A stretch of 64,000 nucleotides of DNA from JAIXWP01 sp965247015 (GCA_965247015.1 CBDFGG010000004.1:1302001-1366000), one strand, 5' to 3'; positions 11,101 through 19,843 are shown, counted from the stretch's first letter. Notes: a model not told the origin generated them from the sequence alone. Numbers and translations: made by a program.

Positions 11101-14100
11101 CTAGTTGCACTCAAGGAATGCACGAAGTTCTTTTCGATGGTATTCGTTCCGGTAAATCCGTTGTAGACAATACCAGAAACAACTACAGCGCCTGTAGCAG
11201 CAGTGTTTTGGATAGAGTGAACTACGTTGTTGCGAATATTCTGACCAGAAGCGGCTGTTGCATTGAGTAAAATACCAATAGCAGCAGCGGATGTAGTAGT
11301 ACCTGTGTTTGCCGCGTTCATATTCAAATTAGAAACGGTGTTGCTAGCAATGGTAATTGCTGCAGATTCACCAGAAATACCAATCACTCGCGAAGCAGTT
11401 CCTGTTGCTGTAGAAGTAATTGGAGCAGCAGACCCTCCTATGGTATTGTTGCTAATAGTTGCGGTTACACCCGAAGCCGTATTACATCTAATCGCATAAA
11501 GGATCATAGCCCCAGTGCTAGAGTTGGTAGCGGTGATGGATGATACCGTGTTATTAGAAATGGTGGTGGTCTGAGAACCATAGTTTAGAATACCATATGA
11601 TTCTGTAGCGGTCCCAGTATTAGAGTTCGTGGTGGTAAGGCCAGTAGCACCCGTAATATCACCAATTGTGTTTCCTGTAGCGTTCCAAAGACCGTTTCTT
11701 ATTTTGATGGCCGCGAACGCTGAGCTAATGTTAGCAGAACCATTACTTGATGAATGTGTAACACCGTTGATAATGTTGTTCTGAATAACAGATACAGCGC
11801 CTGCTTCTGAAGCTTCTGTGTTTACGTCGATACCCGTGAATACGCAGGTGCTTCCAGAAATAGCATAAACTCCGGTTCCAGTGTTTGATGCATAACCAAT
11901 GGTGTTTCCACTGATGGTGTGCCCTCCAGAACCCGCGTTAGTGTTATTGATTAAGATACCTATGCTTGATCCAGCGCCAGTGAAAACACGAGCAGTGGTT
12001 TGATAGAACTTATTGTTAGAAATAGTCCAGGTATTATTTCCAAGACCAAGGTTAACCCCCGCTTGAATACCGGTTGCGTTGAAGTAGTTGAAAATGTTGC
12101 AACCAGTGATGGTGATTCCGCTATTGTTTAGAGTAGCACTACCAGTTGAACCACCAGAATAAATTGCGTTCCATGGTGTAGTAGCGCCGTCTCTTAGATC
12201 ACAATTGCTAATCGTGTTATTGTCGTTACCAATAGTGGTACCTGTGCTGAATAAGATGGTACCTGTATTGTTGTTGTTATTTACAGATTGTAAAATCGAA
12301 TTTCTGATTGCGTTGTTAGTGGCGTCATTAATAAAGGTGAAAGCTGTTCCTCCAGTATTCGTATTGCTGATCGTCAAATCTTTAGTTGTTCCAGCTACGG
12401 TATTCGAACCATCGAAAGTGATATAATCTGCTCCTTCAAGTCTAAACAAATTGGTGGCGTTTGAGCCCGTGATGTTAGCCGTAACACCGGTAGCAGGCTT
12501 AATCGTCAGCGTATTGATTGACGATGCATCAGCATTGACATTTATTTGAATAGGGAATGTTTCTGAAGTGCTGTAGTTGTTGTCAATTAAACTGAACACA
12601 ACAGGTCCAGTTAAGCAAGCGTTGTTGTAAACCGCAACAGCAGCGGTGAGTGTTGTAAAATCTCCACCAACACCAACGGTGTAAGTACCATTTAATACTT
12701 GTCTAACCGTGTATGAGTTTGGGCTAGTAGGATGTGTGGTAACAGTCAATACAGATGTTGCTACAATGCCAGCACCAGGGTTCGCAGATACATTAGCTAA
12801 TTGATCTTCAGCAATAACATAATATTGAATCACATCATTTCCTGTTACTCCACCAATGAGTGTGTAGTTTGGAGTGAAATCCCATACGCTATTGGTAGCA
12901 GTGCCAGAAACAAATGTTCCTTCGTTGCTAAACCAAGCACCCGCATTTTTTCTGAAGTAAATGCGAGGTCTGAGAGCACTCGTAGCTAGTGAAGGCGTGT
13001 TCGGAAGACCAGTAGCATCAGTGATAGTGACAGCAGGAAGTGTCGGAGCGGTATAACCGCAAACATTGCTGATGAGCGTGCTGTATGCGATGTTTGGACC
13101 ACTGACATCAAGTCCTGTGAAGTTGCCAGCATCAGCCCCTATGTCTACTGGTGATAATGTAGAACGTGTTTCGTTGTCGAAATCAATAGTGACCGCTGCT
13201 AATGTTGTACCGCCTCCTTCTATTGAAGTTGGTAGTGTTGGACTGATGTGCAAGTCTACTGTAGCTGCAGAACCTGTAGGGTTAATGAACTGAGGATTGC
13301 TACTGATGGAATTGTTGTCTTGTCCAGTAGCCGTTCTCCATGTTGCTAGCGTTGTGTAGTTGGTCGCATTGAATCGACCTAGTACGCCACCCGTGTTTGG
13401 TGCGTAGAGCAAGTTGTAGTTGCTTGTTAATCCGGTTGGATTTGCCGCAGAGCCGCCTACCGTGATAGCATAATGCCCACCCCCCGTTGTAGTGTTGGAG
13501 CGCTCATTCGAGAAGATATTATTTATAATATTTCTCGTGTTTATCGTAACTGAGCTGTTGAAGGCAAATGTGTTATTCGCAGTAGTTCCGACACCTGTTC
13601 CACCGATGTAAATAGAGTTATGGTAGAAGTTGTTTGTACCAGCGGCTTCTAGAATACCGCTTATGAGATAAGCATTGGTCAAGCTTGTGCCGGCGGCGTT
13701 GTAACCCAAGCGAATCATGTTATTCGCATATGTGGCGTTACCAGCTATAGCGTTGATTCCGACAATATTTCCACTCCCCGTGGCGCTGAGCGATAAGCTA
13801 TGGATGTTATTTCTGTCTACCAAATTAGTTCCTGTCGAGCTCGCATAACGAATACCGATAATGGTGGGTGAAGTAGCGGTCGAAAGAGTATTAGACAAAC
13901 TATGAATAGTGTTGTTGGTTACAGTATGATTGGTGCTTGTTGCGTTAACTGAGATACCGATGAGAGAACTATTCGTCGTCGAACCCGTTCCGTTGATGGT
14001 GGTGCAATTGCGAATGGTGTTTCCTGTAATTGTTGAGATGGAGTTACCGTTTAAAATACCAATTATTTGTGCGGTATTTGAGTTCGCATTGTTTTGAATA

Positions 14101-16229
14101 GAGTTCGCTACCGTACCCCCAATAATATTGTTTTGAATAGCACTTGTTAAAGCGTTTCCAGTATTGATTCGAATACCATAAATTATTGCTGAGCTTGTCG
14201 TTGCCGAGGTTGTGAAGGTGATTCCCCCAATGGTATTACCACTGATGGTGGTATTGTCGCCACTGAAATTGTAAATCCCATAAAACTCAGTGCCCGCTGT
14301 GGCGGTGGTTGTTGCTACAATATTTCCTGTAGCGGTATTGCTTCCAATAATATTGTTGGTAACATCAACAAGTCCATTTTCTACATGAATCATTCGGAAT
14401 GGTGCACCAGTACTGGTACCAGCTGTTGTTATGCCGGTAACACTAATATTGGCAATGGTGTTGCCCGATATTGTAGTAAGAGCTGAACCTGTAATTCCGT
14501 TGTATAAAATAGGAATAAACGAACTTGCAAAAGCACCTGTCAATGTATACGTTCCTGTCTGTGTTGCGGAAGCATAGCCAATGATGTTATTGGAAATACT
14601 ATATCCCTGCGCGCCAGAGGGTGCTGTTGTTGCAACTATCCAAATAGCGCTGTGTTGAGCCGCAGCTGTCCAAGTTCGTGTTGCTGTTTGATAGAATCTG
14701 TTGCCGCTAATGGTCCAGGTATTACAACCTGCCGCAGCATAGATTCCTGCGGAGGTAGCCGCTGCTGCGAAGCAGTCAAAGAAGTTGCAATTGGTAATTA
14801 CGATGCCGCTATTACCCACGGCTTGATTGGTAGTGGATCCATTACCATAAATACCCTTGGATGTTATGGTAGTACCTGCAGCTCCAATATTACAATTTGA
14901 AATAGTATTGTTGTCGTTACCTGTTGTTGTACCAGTACTGAAGAAAATTACACCACCATTGGTTCCGACCGGCATGGTTCCCGAACCAAGAACAGAACAA
15001 TTAGTGATTGTGTTATTGGTTGCATCTCCTACGAAGCGGATAGTACAAGCTCCAGAGGTTGCAGAAATAGTTGTATTCGAAATCGTCAAGCTATTGCCGC
15101 CTGAATTCAAACCATCGATGGTCACATTGTCTGCACCATTGAGCGTGATAAAGGCCGCCGCCGCCGCAGGGGCCCCAGTTATAGTCCTTGCCGCACCACC
15201 TACAGGCTGAATTCCCAAAGAGGTTACACTGGCTACTTGACTAAGTGAGGGAGTACTAGCACCCTCGTTGACGTCTCCTGAAACTGCAACAGTAATAGCT
15301 CCCAAGTGAATCACTCCACCATTGATTGCGGTGAACGCGGCAGTTAATGTTGCGTAAGTAGTTGGTGTGTTAGCAGCAGTACCTAACGTTGAAGTCACGA
15401 TGATGGGTCCAGTTAACGCAGCAAAAGAATAGTTTGCACCACCGTTATTATTAAGTTCGAGCGTAGCAAGGTCATGCGAGAACTGACCAAATGTGGTAAC
15501 GTCGCTATTGATTTGCGAAAGTGTTTTTACACTTGAATAAACATAGAAGCTACCAGCAGCGGCCGTGAACGGAATGGTGGCGGTCCAAGTGGTGCCAGAA
15601 CCCGTTGCCTGCACGAGTGTAGAGGACGCGAATGAATTTGTTGAGTAACGAACGTAAATGAATTCATTCGCATTTGGAGTCGCTGATGTAGTGATAGTAA
15701 CTACTCTTGTAGCATAAGGCCCCGCTGCTTGAGCTACAGCCGTAATATTTACAGGGTTGTAGCTGGTTTCTAAAAACTCAATATGTTGGTTAGCATAATC
15801 TCCAGATCCGCCATTTGGCGCGGTAATGTTGATGGTATAGTAATTACCATTGGTTGTTGCCTGAAAGCGCGCACCGTCTCCACCGCCGAAACTAGCTCTG
15901 AAAAATGCACTCGCCGTTGCTGCGTTGGGAGCAATAATTTGGTTGTGTCCCGCCATGGTGATTGGCGTCCCACTTGGAGCTCTCCAAGTATTGAAATACC
16001 CGTCAGCATTAAACTCCCATTTACGAGAGCCTGCTGCAGTACTAAAGTTTTCTTGGATTCGTCGTTGCCAGAAGGTACCACGGTCTACCATGGGGTAGTT
16101 TGTATAGGTGTAGCCCGAGCCTCCACCTAGATCTGTACCGAAATTGAAAGTCTGCCCAACCGCAATAGCTGCGTTAAACATTACAATTGCAACAACTGCA
16201 ACTGACTTTAAAATGCGCATGATGTTCAT
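5148..16229 (-). CDS. Giant T9SS-secreted beta-helix surface protein, type A sorting domain
   Basis: 3,693 residues. Residues 1-26 are a signal peptide ending in AVGQ (a second ATG three codons in is an equally good start). Three right-handed beta-helix cassettes, rich in NTIxN turns, lie at about 260-1040, 1180-1940 and 2080-2595. Near-duplicate linkers separate them (about 1040-1180 and 1945-2080, both with LRPRIYFRKNAG-like text). Ig-like modules follow, then a proprotein-convertase P-domain-like segment (about 2795-2960, SFPGDVVMNLRAP), two MopE-type acidic repeats (about 3105-3250, DxDGDGFGN...CNDTNEDVNPGADEIC) that probably bind calcium or another metal, and a PPC-like module. The last ~85 residues are a T9SS type A sorting domain (FPNPTNGD ... 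GLYMIEW ... EKLVVQN), so export through the outer membrane and surface anchoring are expected. There are no catalytic residues to name; a passive surface role is inferred. It is followed by a strong terminator. Confidence 0.92.
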   Translation of the reverse strand: MNIMRILKSVAVVAIVMFNAAIAVGQTFNFGTDLGGGSGYTYTNYPMVDRGTFWQRRIQENFSTAAGSRKWEFNADGYFNTWRAPSGTPITMAGHNQIIAPNAATASAFFRASFGGGDGARFQATTNGNYYTINITAPNGGSGDYANQHIEFLETSYNPVNITAVAQAAGPYATRVVTITTSATPNANEFIYVRYSTNSFASSTLVQATGSGTTWTATIPFTAAAGSFYVYSSVKTLSQINSDVTTFGQFSHDLATLELNNNGGANYSFAALTGPIIVTSTLGTAANTPTTYATLTAAFTAINGGVIHLGAITVAVSGDVNEGASTPSLSQVASVTSLGIQPVGGAARTITGAPAAAAAFITLNGADNVTIDGLNSGGNSLTISNTTISATSGACTIRFVGDATNNTITNCSVLGSGTMPVGTNGGVIFFSTGTTTGNDNNTISNCNIGAAGTTITSKGIYGNGSTTNQAVGNSGIVITNCNFFDCFAAAATSAGIYAAAGCNTWTISGNRFYQTATRTWTAAAQHSAIWIVATTAPSGAQGYSISNNIIGYASATQTGTYTLTGAFASSFIPILYNGITGSALTTISGNTIANISVTGITTAGTSTGAPFRMIHVENGLVDVTNNIIGSNTATGNIVATTTATAGTEFYGIYNFSGDNTTISGNTIGGITFTTSATTSSAIIYGIRINTGNALTSAIQNNIIGGTVANSIQNNANSNTAQIIGILNGNSISTITGNTIRNCTTINGTGSTTNSSLIGISVNATSTNHTVTNNTIHSLSNTLSTATSPTIIGIRYASSTGTNLVDRNNIHSLSLSATGSGNIVGINAIAGNATYANNMIRLGYNAAGTSLTNAYLISGILEAAGTNNFYHNSIYIGGTGVGTTANNTFAFNSSVTINTRNIINNIFSNERSNTTTGGGHYAITVGGSAANPTGLTSNYNLLYAPNTGGVLGRFNATNYTTLATWRTATGQDNNSISSNPQFINPTGSAATVDLHISPTLPTSIEGGGTTLAAVTIDFDNETRSTLSPVDIGADAGNFTGLDVSGPNIAYSTLISNVCGYTAPTLPAVTITDATGLPNTPSLATSALRPRIYFRKNAGAWFSNEGTFVSGTATNSVWDFTPNYTLIGGVTGNDVIQYYVIAEDQLANVSANPGAGIVATSVLTVTTHPTSPNSYTVRQVLNGTYTVGVGGDFTTLTAAVAVYNNACLTGPVVFSLIDNNYSTSETFPIQINVNADASSINTLTIKPATGVTANITGSNATNLFRLEGADYITFDGSNTVAGTTKDLTISNTNTGGTAFTFINDATNNAIRNSILQSVNNNNNTGTILFSTGTTIGNDNNTISNCDLRDGATTPWNAIYSGGSTGSATLNNSGITITGCNIFNYFNATGIQAGVNLGLGNNTWTISNNKFYQTTARVFTGAGSSIGILINNTNAGSGGHTISGNTIGYASNTGTGVYAISGSTCVFTGIDVNTEASEAGAVSVIQNNIINGVTHSSSNGSANISSAFAAIKIRNGLWNATGNTIGDITGATGLTTTNSNTGTATESYGILNYGSQTTTISNNTVSSITATNSSTGAMILYAIRCNTASGVTATISNNTIGGSAAPITSTATGTASRVIGISGESAAITIASNTVSNLNMNAANTGTTTSAAAIGILLNATAASGQNIRNNVVHSIQNTAATGAVVVSGIVYNGFTGTNTIEKNFVHSLSATSVTSLINGIDLSSTQPVIVKNNFIRLGVNAAGSDITTPSSFVGIRKAAAGSLEAYFNTIYIGGTGVASSAQTSSAFLRTAASTVTLRSNIFANVRSNATTGGSHYAINLNNTTNFTANNNVYLYSGTGGVFAFNGTANVANYSAAWLASDALSRVGNPNFVNPTGTAALVDLHINPVGGSAAESAGAEITGITDDYDALNTRPSGGYPLGGQVNGGGTAPDAGADEGDFTPGGDNTAPAFSYTPITSPVCDFGNISINNVTITDATGLNASPTLATSTLRPRIYYRKNAGTWFSNAGTYVSGTATNSVWDFTINVTDMGGVTGGDAVSYYIIAQDDATPINIASVPSAGLVATDVNTVSTHPTTPNVYSVVTPLAGTYTVGATGNYATLADAINAYNTTCIGGPVVFSLIDNSYSVSSTLAINANIYQSSTNTLTIKPASGTSPIISGAIVGPILRIDQADYIIIDGSNGSTANTVCPLQTATRDLTIRNTSTSTASAVIWLQSAGSVNTGATNNTIRNCNISGNSGTTTLAGIGSGSSTISNTSLGIDNDNNRFENNSIQSVQFGIFSQGSSTTNENTGTIIQLNDMTGSGSAAIGRAGVYVGYEDGVIIRANKVSNVSGSTSSLIGIAAGIQTISTTADAGNGVVNAQITENIINNIVSSSSPVCGIAVGSSTETSATSIINNMIGGILYSGTATAQIGSNIYVANKAGNTFNIDNNTIHMFGSVTSVESKNHGVTVSSGSNIAGVVNVRNNIFSNTINNTNGKTTCIAIGFGGTAPFSALNFNFNRFYLNGTNTFIGGYSGLTSGGLLTSATLPAWQATIAEDANSTVGLVTFVSNTDLHIDVNVGTNFLLNGIATNLSLTSDIDCDTRTNPYDVGADEFIVPNCDLVDAGTITSAAAFVCGSATTTISSTGYTLPYTGITYQWEYSADGSTGWSPISGATNPDLLTIPVLTADGYFRLSITCSFSTNTDVSNVIMIDYRAIPTASASSNGPICAGQTLNLTGSTDIGTSFVWTGPNSFASTDQNPSISSATVAATGTYTFVATANGCSSTQASVSVLVNATPAAVVVTPASASVCDGGSQILTASGGVTTTSTTVSSGTINQAIPDNTAAGTTNTITVSGIPAGATVTGMAVTLNITHSFPGDVVMNLRAPNNNVLNLINSNADGGDNFTNTVISSAGVNQLSTSASPYTGTFAATAANGVSAATGQTSNVTVWTSLYGTANGNYVLSLRDDANLDTGTLDNWSITVFYTEPASYVWSPSTGLSATTGATVTASPTSNQTYTATVTNAAGCSNAGSTNITVNPRPTGSISGTATICASSPTNLTLTVTGTGTISGTLSTGQTFSGTAPTIVVSVSPSSTTTYTIATLVDANCSANAGDLSGSAVITTQPNETFYQDLDGDGFGNQSVTISTCVQPVGYVPAPVGDLNFDGQPDFDCNDTNEDVNPGADEICSPEDDNCDGFINEGYATITYYQDLDGDTFGNPAVFVTTCALPPLGYVLNNTDCNDNSAAARPNATEICDGIDNDCDTQIDEGCGGPINDNRFTALIVFPNNFGQCSNNTGSLLGATVSAEAQSTCVTGQDVWYYFTATSNGVSIIVNSSVNNILVELQTDAGVLMDVENAQSGIGNERMNFSGLIPGNTYYLAIRNFNSAQGVGGPFSFCVQRLFGSSCDLATPSPSLCAAFKATFTNANQYIYHFGSTVVNGPYAATVAGSGNTLLPLASVPGLTYGMTVTVSVDAVYALPNGLGVMENITVPGLSSCTFTTAPQPNIYVRAIDSCPNAKSLNAIIRAEPNICGQIIDYEWEFTEVLPNPGLPVTAFRGAADRFWRISWIPGVVPGGQYSVRIRPIFAGNVPGAWSTTPSCIRVIGAAQSVKEPIVVNQQYAERSLVTEGMDMDFSIFPNPTNGDAVTIVGTSTIEGSYQIRITDALGKIVFTDKIYREQGAFNHVIVFEQRLGAGLYMIEWITPDNLKTTEKLVVQN

Positions 16230-16442
16230 ACGTTGAAGAATGGTTTGTTAGGAATTACAAGCCAAAAACCACGGCACGCGCGGCTTACAGAAGGGAAACT
16301 TCTTTTGGTCGAGATCGCTCTCATAGGAATTTGTCTTGTAAGGAATCTTGTCTTAAAAAAACTTTAAGCACACTGAAAGAGAGGGGTGAAGGCTCCGCAA
16401 TGACTCAAAGGGACGTAAATATATGACAGATTGTATTTTACG

Positions 16443-16490
16443 ACAAAAAAATAGCGGTCTATTCCGCTGTAAAGCAGAATAGTTTTTTTG
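16443..16490 (-). terminator. pgk terminator with an overlapping alternative hairpin
   Basis: On the minus strand, past the pgk stop, AGCGG-AATAGA-CCGCT (16453-16468) is followed by ATTTTTTT, a compact terminator. It overlaps a second stem, CTATTC / GAATAG (16459-16482, with an inner GCT/AGC pairing), that uses the same bases and is followed by seven T on the plus strand. The two stems cannot form together. The 282-base gene-free stretch 16230-16511 otherwise shows only AT-rich sequence with no clear promoter. Confidence 0.6.
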
Positions 16491-16511
16491 GAAAAAATAA
16501 GAAGGTGAATT

Positions 16512-17711
16512 TTACCCCTTAGTGATCGCCGCAATTCCAGGAAGTTCGATGCCCTCTAAACTCTCGAGCATCGCGCCGCCACCGGTGCTTACATAGCTTA
16601 CTTGATCAGCCAATCCGAACTGATTCACTGCTGCTACAGAGTCTCCTCCGCCCACCAATGTGAAGCATCCGTGATTCTTAGTGGCCTCCGCTAATGCTTC
16701 TGCAACCGCAATTGTACCAGCCGCAAATTTTTCCATTTCGAATACACCCATGGGTCCATTCCAAAGCACGGTCTTGCTCTTGAGAATAACGTCCTTGTAA
16801 ACAGCTACAGTGTCAGGTCCAATATCTAATCCCATCCATCCGTCAGGAATGCTCTGAATAGGACATATATCAGTGTTCGCATCAGCAGCGAACTTATCTG
16901 CGATAACGGCGTCGCTCGGTAATAGCAACTGCACGTTTTTTTCTTTTGCCTTAGAAATTAAATCCAGTGCCATGTCGAGCTTATCATCTTCTACAAGACT
17001 GCTTCCTACATGACCTTTTTGTGCCTTGATAAATGTGAACGCCATACCTCCTCCGATGATGAGGTAGTCGACTGTATTCATCAAGTTTTCAATGATTGCA
17101 ATTTTGCTTGAAACCTTACTGCCACCGATGATTGCGGTAACTGGTTTAGCATTGCTATTCAATACGCGATTGATGCTTTGCACTTCATCTTCCATCAAAT
17201 AACCGAACAAACGTTCGGTAGGAAAAAAACGTGCAATGATTGCAGTAGAAGCATGCGCTCTGTGCGCTGTTCCAAATGCATCATTTACATAAACATCTCC
17301 GAGTTCTGCTAATTGACCTGCAAAAAACTCATCGCCTTTTTCTTCTTCTTTGTAAAAACGAAGATTTTCCAAAAGCACTACATCACCGTTGTTCATTTGG
17401 TCTACCACTGCTTTTGCTGTGTCGCCTACGCAATCTTCAGCAAACGTTACTGGTTTTCCGAGCACTTTAGACACACCCGCAAGGATGTGGCGAAGTGAGT
17501 ACTTATCTTCTGGACCGCCCTTCGGACGGCCTAGATGCGACATCAATATGGCTTTTCCACCATCATTCGTAATCTTCTGAATGGTCTTCGCCGCTGCACG
17601 AATTCGCGTGTCATCGGTGATGTTGAATTGGTCGTCGAGCGGCACATTGAAGTCCACTCGGATCAATACTCTTTTTCCTGAAAAATTGCGAGAATCAAGT
17701 TGATAAGCCAT
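16512..17711 (-). CDS. pgk: Phosphoglycerate kinase
   Basis: 399 residues, the usual length for bacterial PGK. The enzyme transfers phosphate between 1,3-bisphosphoglycerate and ADP in cytosolic glycolysis. Visible signatures are RVDFNVPL near residue 20, SHLGRPKG near 60 (3-phosphoglycerate-binding basic patch), LLENLRFYKEEE near 115, a Lys-rich GGSKVSSK segment near 200, WNGPMGVFE near 320 and the nucleotide-binding VGGGDSVAA near 355. It starts at an ATG 21 bases after the stop of slyD and is the last gene of a glyS-slyD-pgk transcription unit that ends at the terminator near 16443. Confidence 0.98.
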   Translation of the reverse strand: MAYQLDSRNFSGKRVLIRVDFNVPLDDQFNITDDTRIRAAAKTIQKITNDGGKAILMSHLGRPKGGPEDKYSLRHILAGVSKVLGKPVTFAEDCVGDTAKAVVDQMNNGDVVLLENLRFYKEEEKGDEFFAGQLAELGDVYVNDAFGTAHRAHASTAIIARFFPTERLFGYLMEDEVQSINRVLNSNAKPVTAIIGGSKVSSKIAIIENLMNTVDYLIIGGGMAFTFIKAQKGHVGSSLVEDDKLDMALDLISKAKEKNVQLLLPSDAVIADKFAADANTDICPIQSIPDGWMGLDIGPDTVAVYKDVILKSKTVLWNGPMGVFEMEKFAAGTIAVAEALAEATKNHGCFTLVGGGDSVAAVNQFGLADQVSYVSTGGGAMLESLEGIELPGIAAITKG

Positions 17712-17732
17712 ATGATGTCTATCTATAAAAAA

Positions 17733-18212
17733 TTAATGATTGTGTCCGTGTGGGCCATGAACGTGACCGTGTGCGATTTCCTCAGCACTTGCATCACGCA
17801 CTTCCATTACTTCAACATTGAAGTGAAGTTCAACGCCCGCCAATGGATGGTTTCCGTCAACAGTAACGGTCTCTTCTCCAACTTCAACAACAGTCACGAT
17901 GTACTGTCCGTTTTCATTTCCAGCGCGGAATTGCATTCCAACGTTTACTACAGCATCACCGAAAGCCTCGCGTGGCACCGCTTGTACAGCAGCGTCGTTG
18001 CGCACTCCGTAGCCTTTTTCTGGACTCACTTTGATTTCAAATTTGTCTCCCACTGCTTTGCCTTCTAGACCTTCTTCCATTCCTGGGATAAGGTTTCCGA
18101 AGCCGTGTAAGTAATACAATGGATCTTTTCCTTCGCTAGAATCCAGTACTTTTCCATTGTTATCACGCAATGTGTAGTGAATCGCAGCTACTTTTTCGTG
18201 GCTGATTTGCAT
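17733..18212 (-). CDS. slyD: SlyD-type FKBP peptidyl-prolyl cis-trans isomerase
   Basis: 159 residues. It carries the FKBP fold split by the chaperone-like insert-in-flap domain typical of SlyD: YTLRDNNGKVLDSS at the start, GFGNLIPGMEEGLEGKAVGD near 45-65 (FKBP core), the insert at about 70-120, then VDGNHPLAGVELHFNVEV returning to the core. The C-terminus is His-rich (six His in the last twelve residues), as in metal-binding SlyD. It catalyses prolyl isomerisation and acts as a folding chaperone in the cytosol. It lies 25 bases behind glyS and 21 bases before pgk, so co-transcription is likely. Confidence 0.95.
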   Translation of the reverse strand: MQISHEKVAAIHYTLRDNNGKVLDSSEGKDPLYYLHGFGNLIPGMEEGLEGKAVGDKFEIKVSPEKGYGVRNDAAVQAVPREAFGDAVVNVGMQFRAGNENGQYIVTVVEVGEETVTVDGNHPLAGVELHFNVEVMEVRDASAEEIAHGHVHGPHGHNH

Positions 18213-18237
18213 GTTATATTGATTTAAAAAATTTCTA

Positions 18238-19776
18238 TTAACCGCGGAGTAGTTTCGTCATGCTTACTTTCTCCGAAAGGATGCTGTGTAATTTGTCAAT
18301 GCTCACGCGCTCTTGCTGCATGGTGTCACGATCGCGAATAGTTACTGTGTTGTCTTGAATGGTATCGTAGTCAATCGTGATGCAATACGGAGTGCCAATC
18401 GCGTCTTGACGACGGTAGCGGCGTCCAACAGCATCTTTATCGTCATACTGCAAGTTGAAATCAAGCTTCAATGAATCAACAATTTCCTGCGCTTTTTCTG
18501 GAAGTCCATCTTTCTTCACGAGTGGAAGAACAGCCAACTTCACAGGAGCTAACGCTGGGTGAATGCGCAATACAACGCGCTCAGAGCCGTCTTCTAATTT
18601 CTCTTCCTCATACGCTGCAGATAGTGTAGCTAAGAACATTCTATCCAAACCGATAGAAGTCTCAATCACGTATGGTACGTAGCTTTCGTTGGTTTCTGGA
18701 TCGAAGTAGCGAAGTTTTTTACCGCTGTGTTTTTCGTGCGCACCCAAATCGAAATCAGTGCGAGAGTGGATTCCTTCCAGCTCTTTAAAGCCCATGGGGA
18801 AATTGAATTCAATATCACACGCAGCGTTTGCATAGTGTGCAAGTTTGAGGTGGTCGTGGAATTTATAATTTTCCTCACCCATGCCCAATGCCTTGTGCCA
18901 CTTGATACGCGTGTCTTTCCAGTAGTTGTACCACTCCATTTCAGTTCCAGGCTTCACGAAGAATTGCATCTCCATTTGTTCAAATTCACGCATACGGAAA
19001 ATGAACTGACGTGCGATGATTTCGTTTCTGAATGCCTTACCGATTTGCGCAATTCCGAAGGGAAGTTTCATACGTCCGCTCTTCTGCACGTTGAGGAAGT
19101 TTACAAAAATTCCTTGTGCTGTTTCAGGACGCAGGTAAATAATGCCAGCATCGCCAGACACCGCGCCTAGCTCGGTTTTGAACATCAAATTGAATTGACG
19201 AACTTCTGTCCAGTTGCGGCTTCCTGTTTCTGGATCTGCGATTTCGCATTCTTCAATCAATGTCTTGAGACCTTCGAGGTCGCTTGATTCAAGCGCCGCT
19301 TTCATCTTGCCTTCAACAGCGTTGATTTTTTCTTGATTGCGAAGTACGTTTGGATTGGTCGCTCTGAACTGTTCTTCGTTGAATGACTCACCGAATTTGT
19401 TCTTTGCTTTTTCGATTTCTTTATCAATTTTTTGCTCGATTTTCTTGATATAATCTTCGAGCAAAACATCAGCGCGGTAGCGCTTTTTAGAGTCTTTGTT
19501 GTCGATCAATGGATCGTTGAATGCATCTACGTGACCGCTTGCTTTCCAAGTGGTAGGATGCATAAAAATAGAGGCATCAATACCCACAATATTTTGGTGC
19601 ATGCGCGTCATCGCTGTCCACCAATAATTCTTGATGTTATTTTTTAATTCAGCTCCATATTGGCCATAATCATAGGCCGCTGAGAGTCCGTCGTAAATTT
19701 CACTGGATGGAAAAACGAAGCCGTATTCTTTCGAATGGGCAATTACTTTTTTGAGTTTGTCGTCACTGTTTTGCAT
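18238..19776 (-). CDS. glyS: Glycyl-tRNA synthetase (alpha2, class II)
   Basis: 512 residues, the dimeric eukaryote/archaea-like GlyRS found in many Bacteroidota rather than the alpha2beta2 form. Class II signatures are present: motif 2 region RNEIIARQFIFRMREFEQME near 255-275 and motif 3 region ETSIGLDRMFLA near 380. The N-terminal catalytic start includes YGFVFPSSEIYDGLSAAYDYG, and a C-terminal anticodon-binding domain (about 410-512, with APVKLAVLPLVKK) follows. It charges tRNA-Gly. An exact TATCTTTG box lies only seven bases before the ATG. It heads the glyS-slyD-pgk unit. Confidence 0.97.
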   Translation of the reverse strand: MQNSDDKLKKVIAHSKEYGFVFPSSEIYDGLSAAYDYGQYGAELKNNIKNYWWTAMTRMHQNIVGIDASIFMHPTTWKASGHVDAFNDPLIDNKDSKKRYRADVLLEDYIKKIEQKIDKEIEKAKNKFGESFNEEQFRATNPNVLRNQEKINAVEGKMKAALESSDLEGLKTLIEECEIADPETGSRNWTEVRQFNLMFKTELGAVSGDAGIIYLRPETAQGIFVNFLNVQKSGRMKLPFGIAQIGKAFRNEIIARQFIFRMREFEQMEMQFFVKPGTEMEWYNYWKDTRIKWHKALGMGEENYKFHDHLKLAHYANAACDIEFNFPMGFKELEGIHSRTDFDLGAHEKHSGKKLRYFDPETNESYVPYVIETSIGLDRMFLATLSAAYEEEKLEDGSERVVLRIHPALAPVKLAVLPLVKKDGLPEKAQEIVDSLKLDFNLQYDDKDAVGRRYRRQDAIGTPYCITIDYDTIQDNTVTIRDRDTMQQERVSIDKLHSILSEKVSMTKLLRG

Positions 19777-19783
19777 AGCGCGG

Positions 19784-19791
19784 CAAAGATA
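19784..19791 (-). promoter_or_regulatory. -7 box TATCTTTG of glyS, near-leaderless
   Basis: Exact TAnnTTTG match on the minus strand with seven bases between its end and the glyS ATG. If transcription begins 5-7 bases downstream, as is usual, the leader would be almost absent. Confidence 0.6.
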
Positions 19792-19843
19792 ACACGCACC
19801 AAGTCATTAATAGCCTTTTTGAATCAATGATTTAACGACTACA

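Noticed and set aside
14857..15210. Plus-strand ORFs opposite the 3,693-residue gene (also 11263-11499, 7075-7257, 12205-12426)
   Set aside because: They mirror low-complexity Thr/Ala/Val codons of the real gene, giving artificial hydrophobic strings without start signals.
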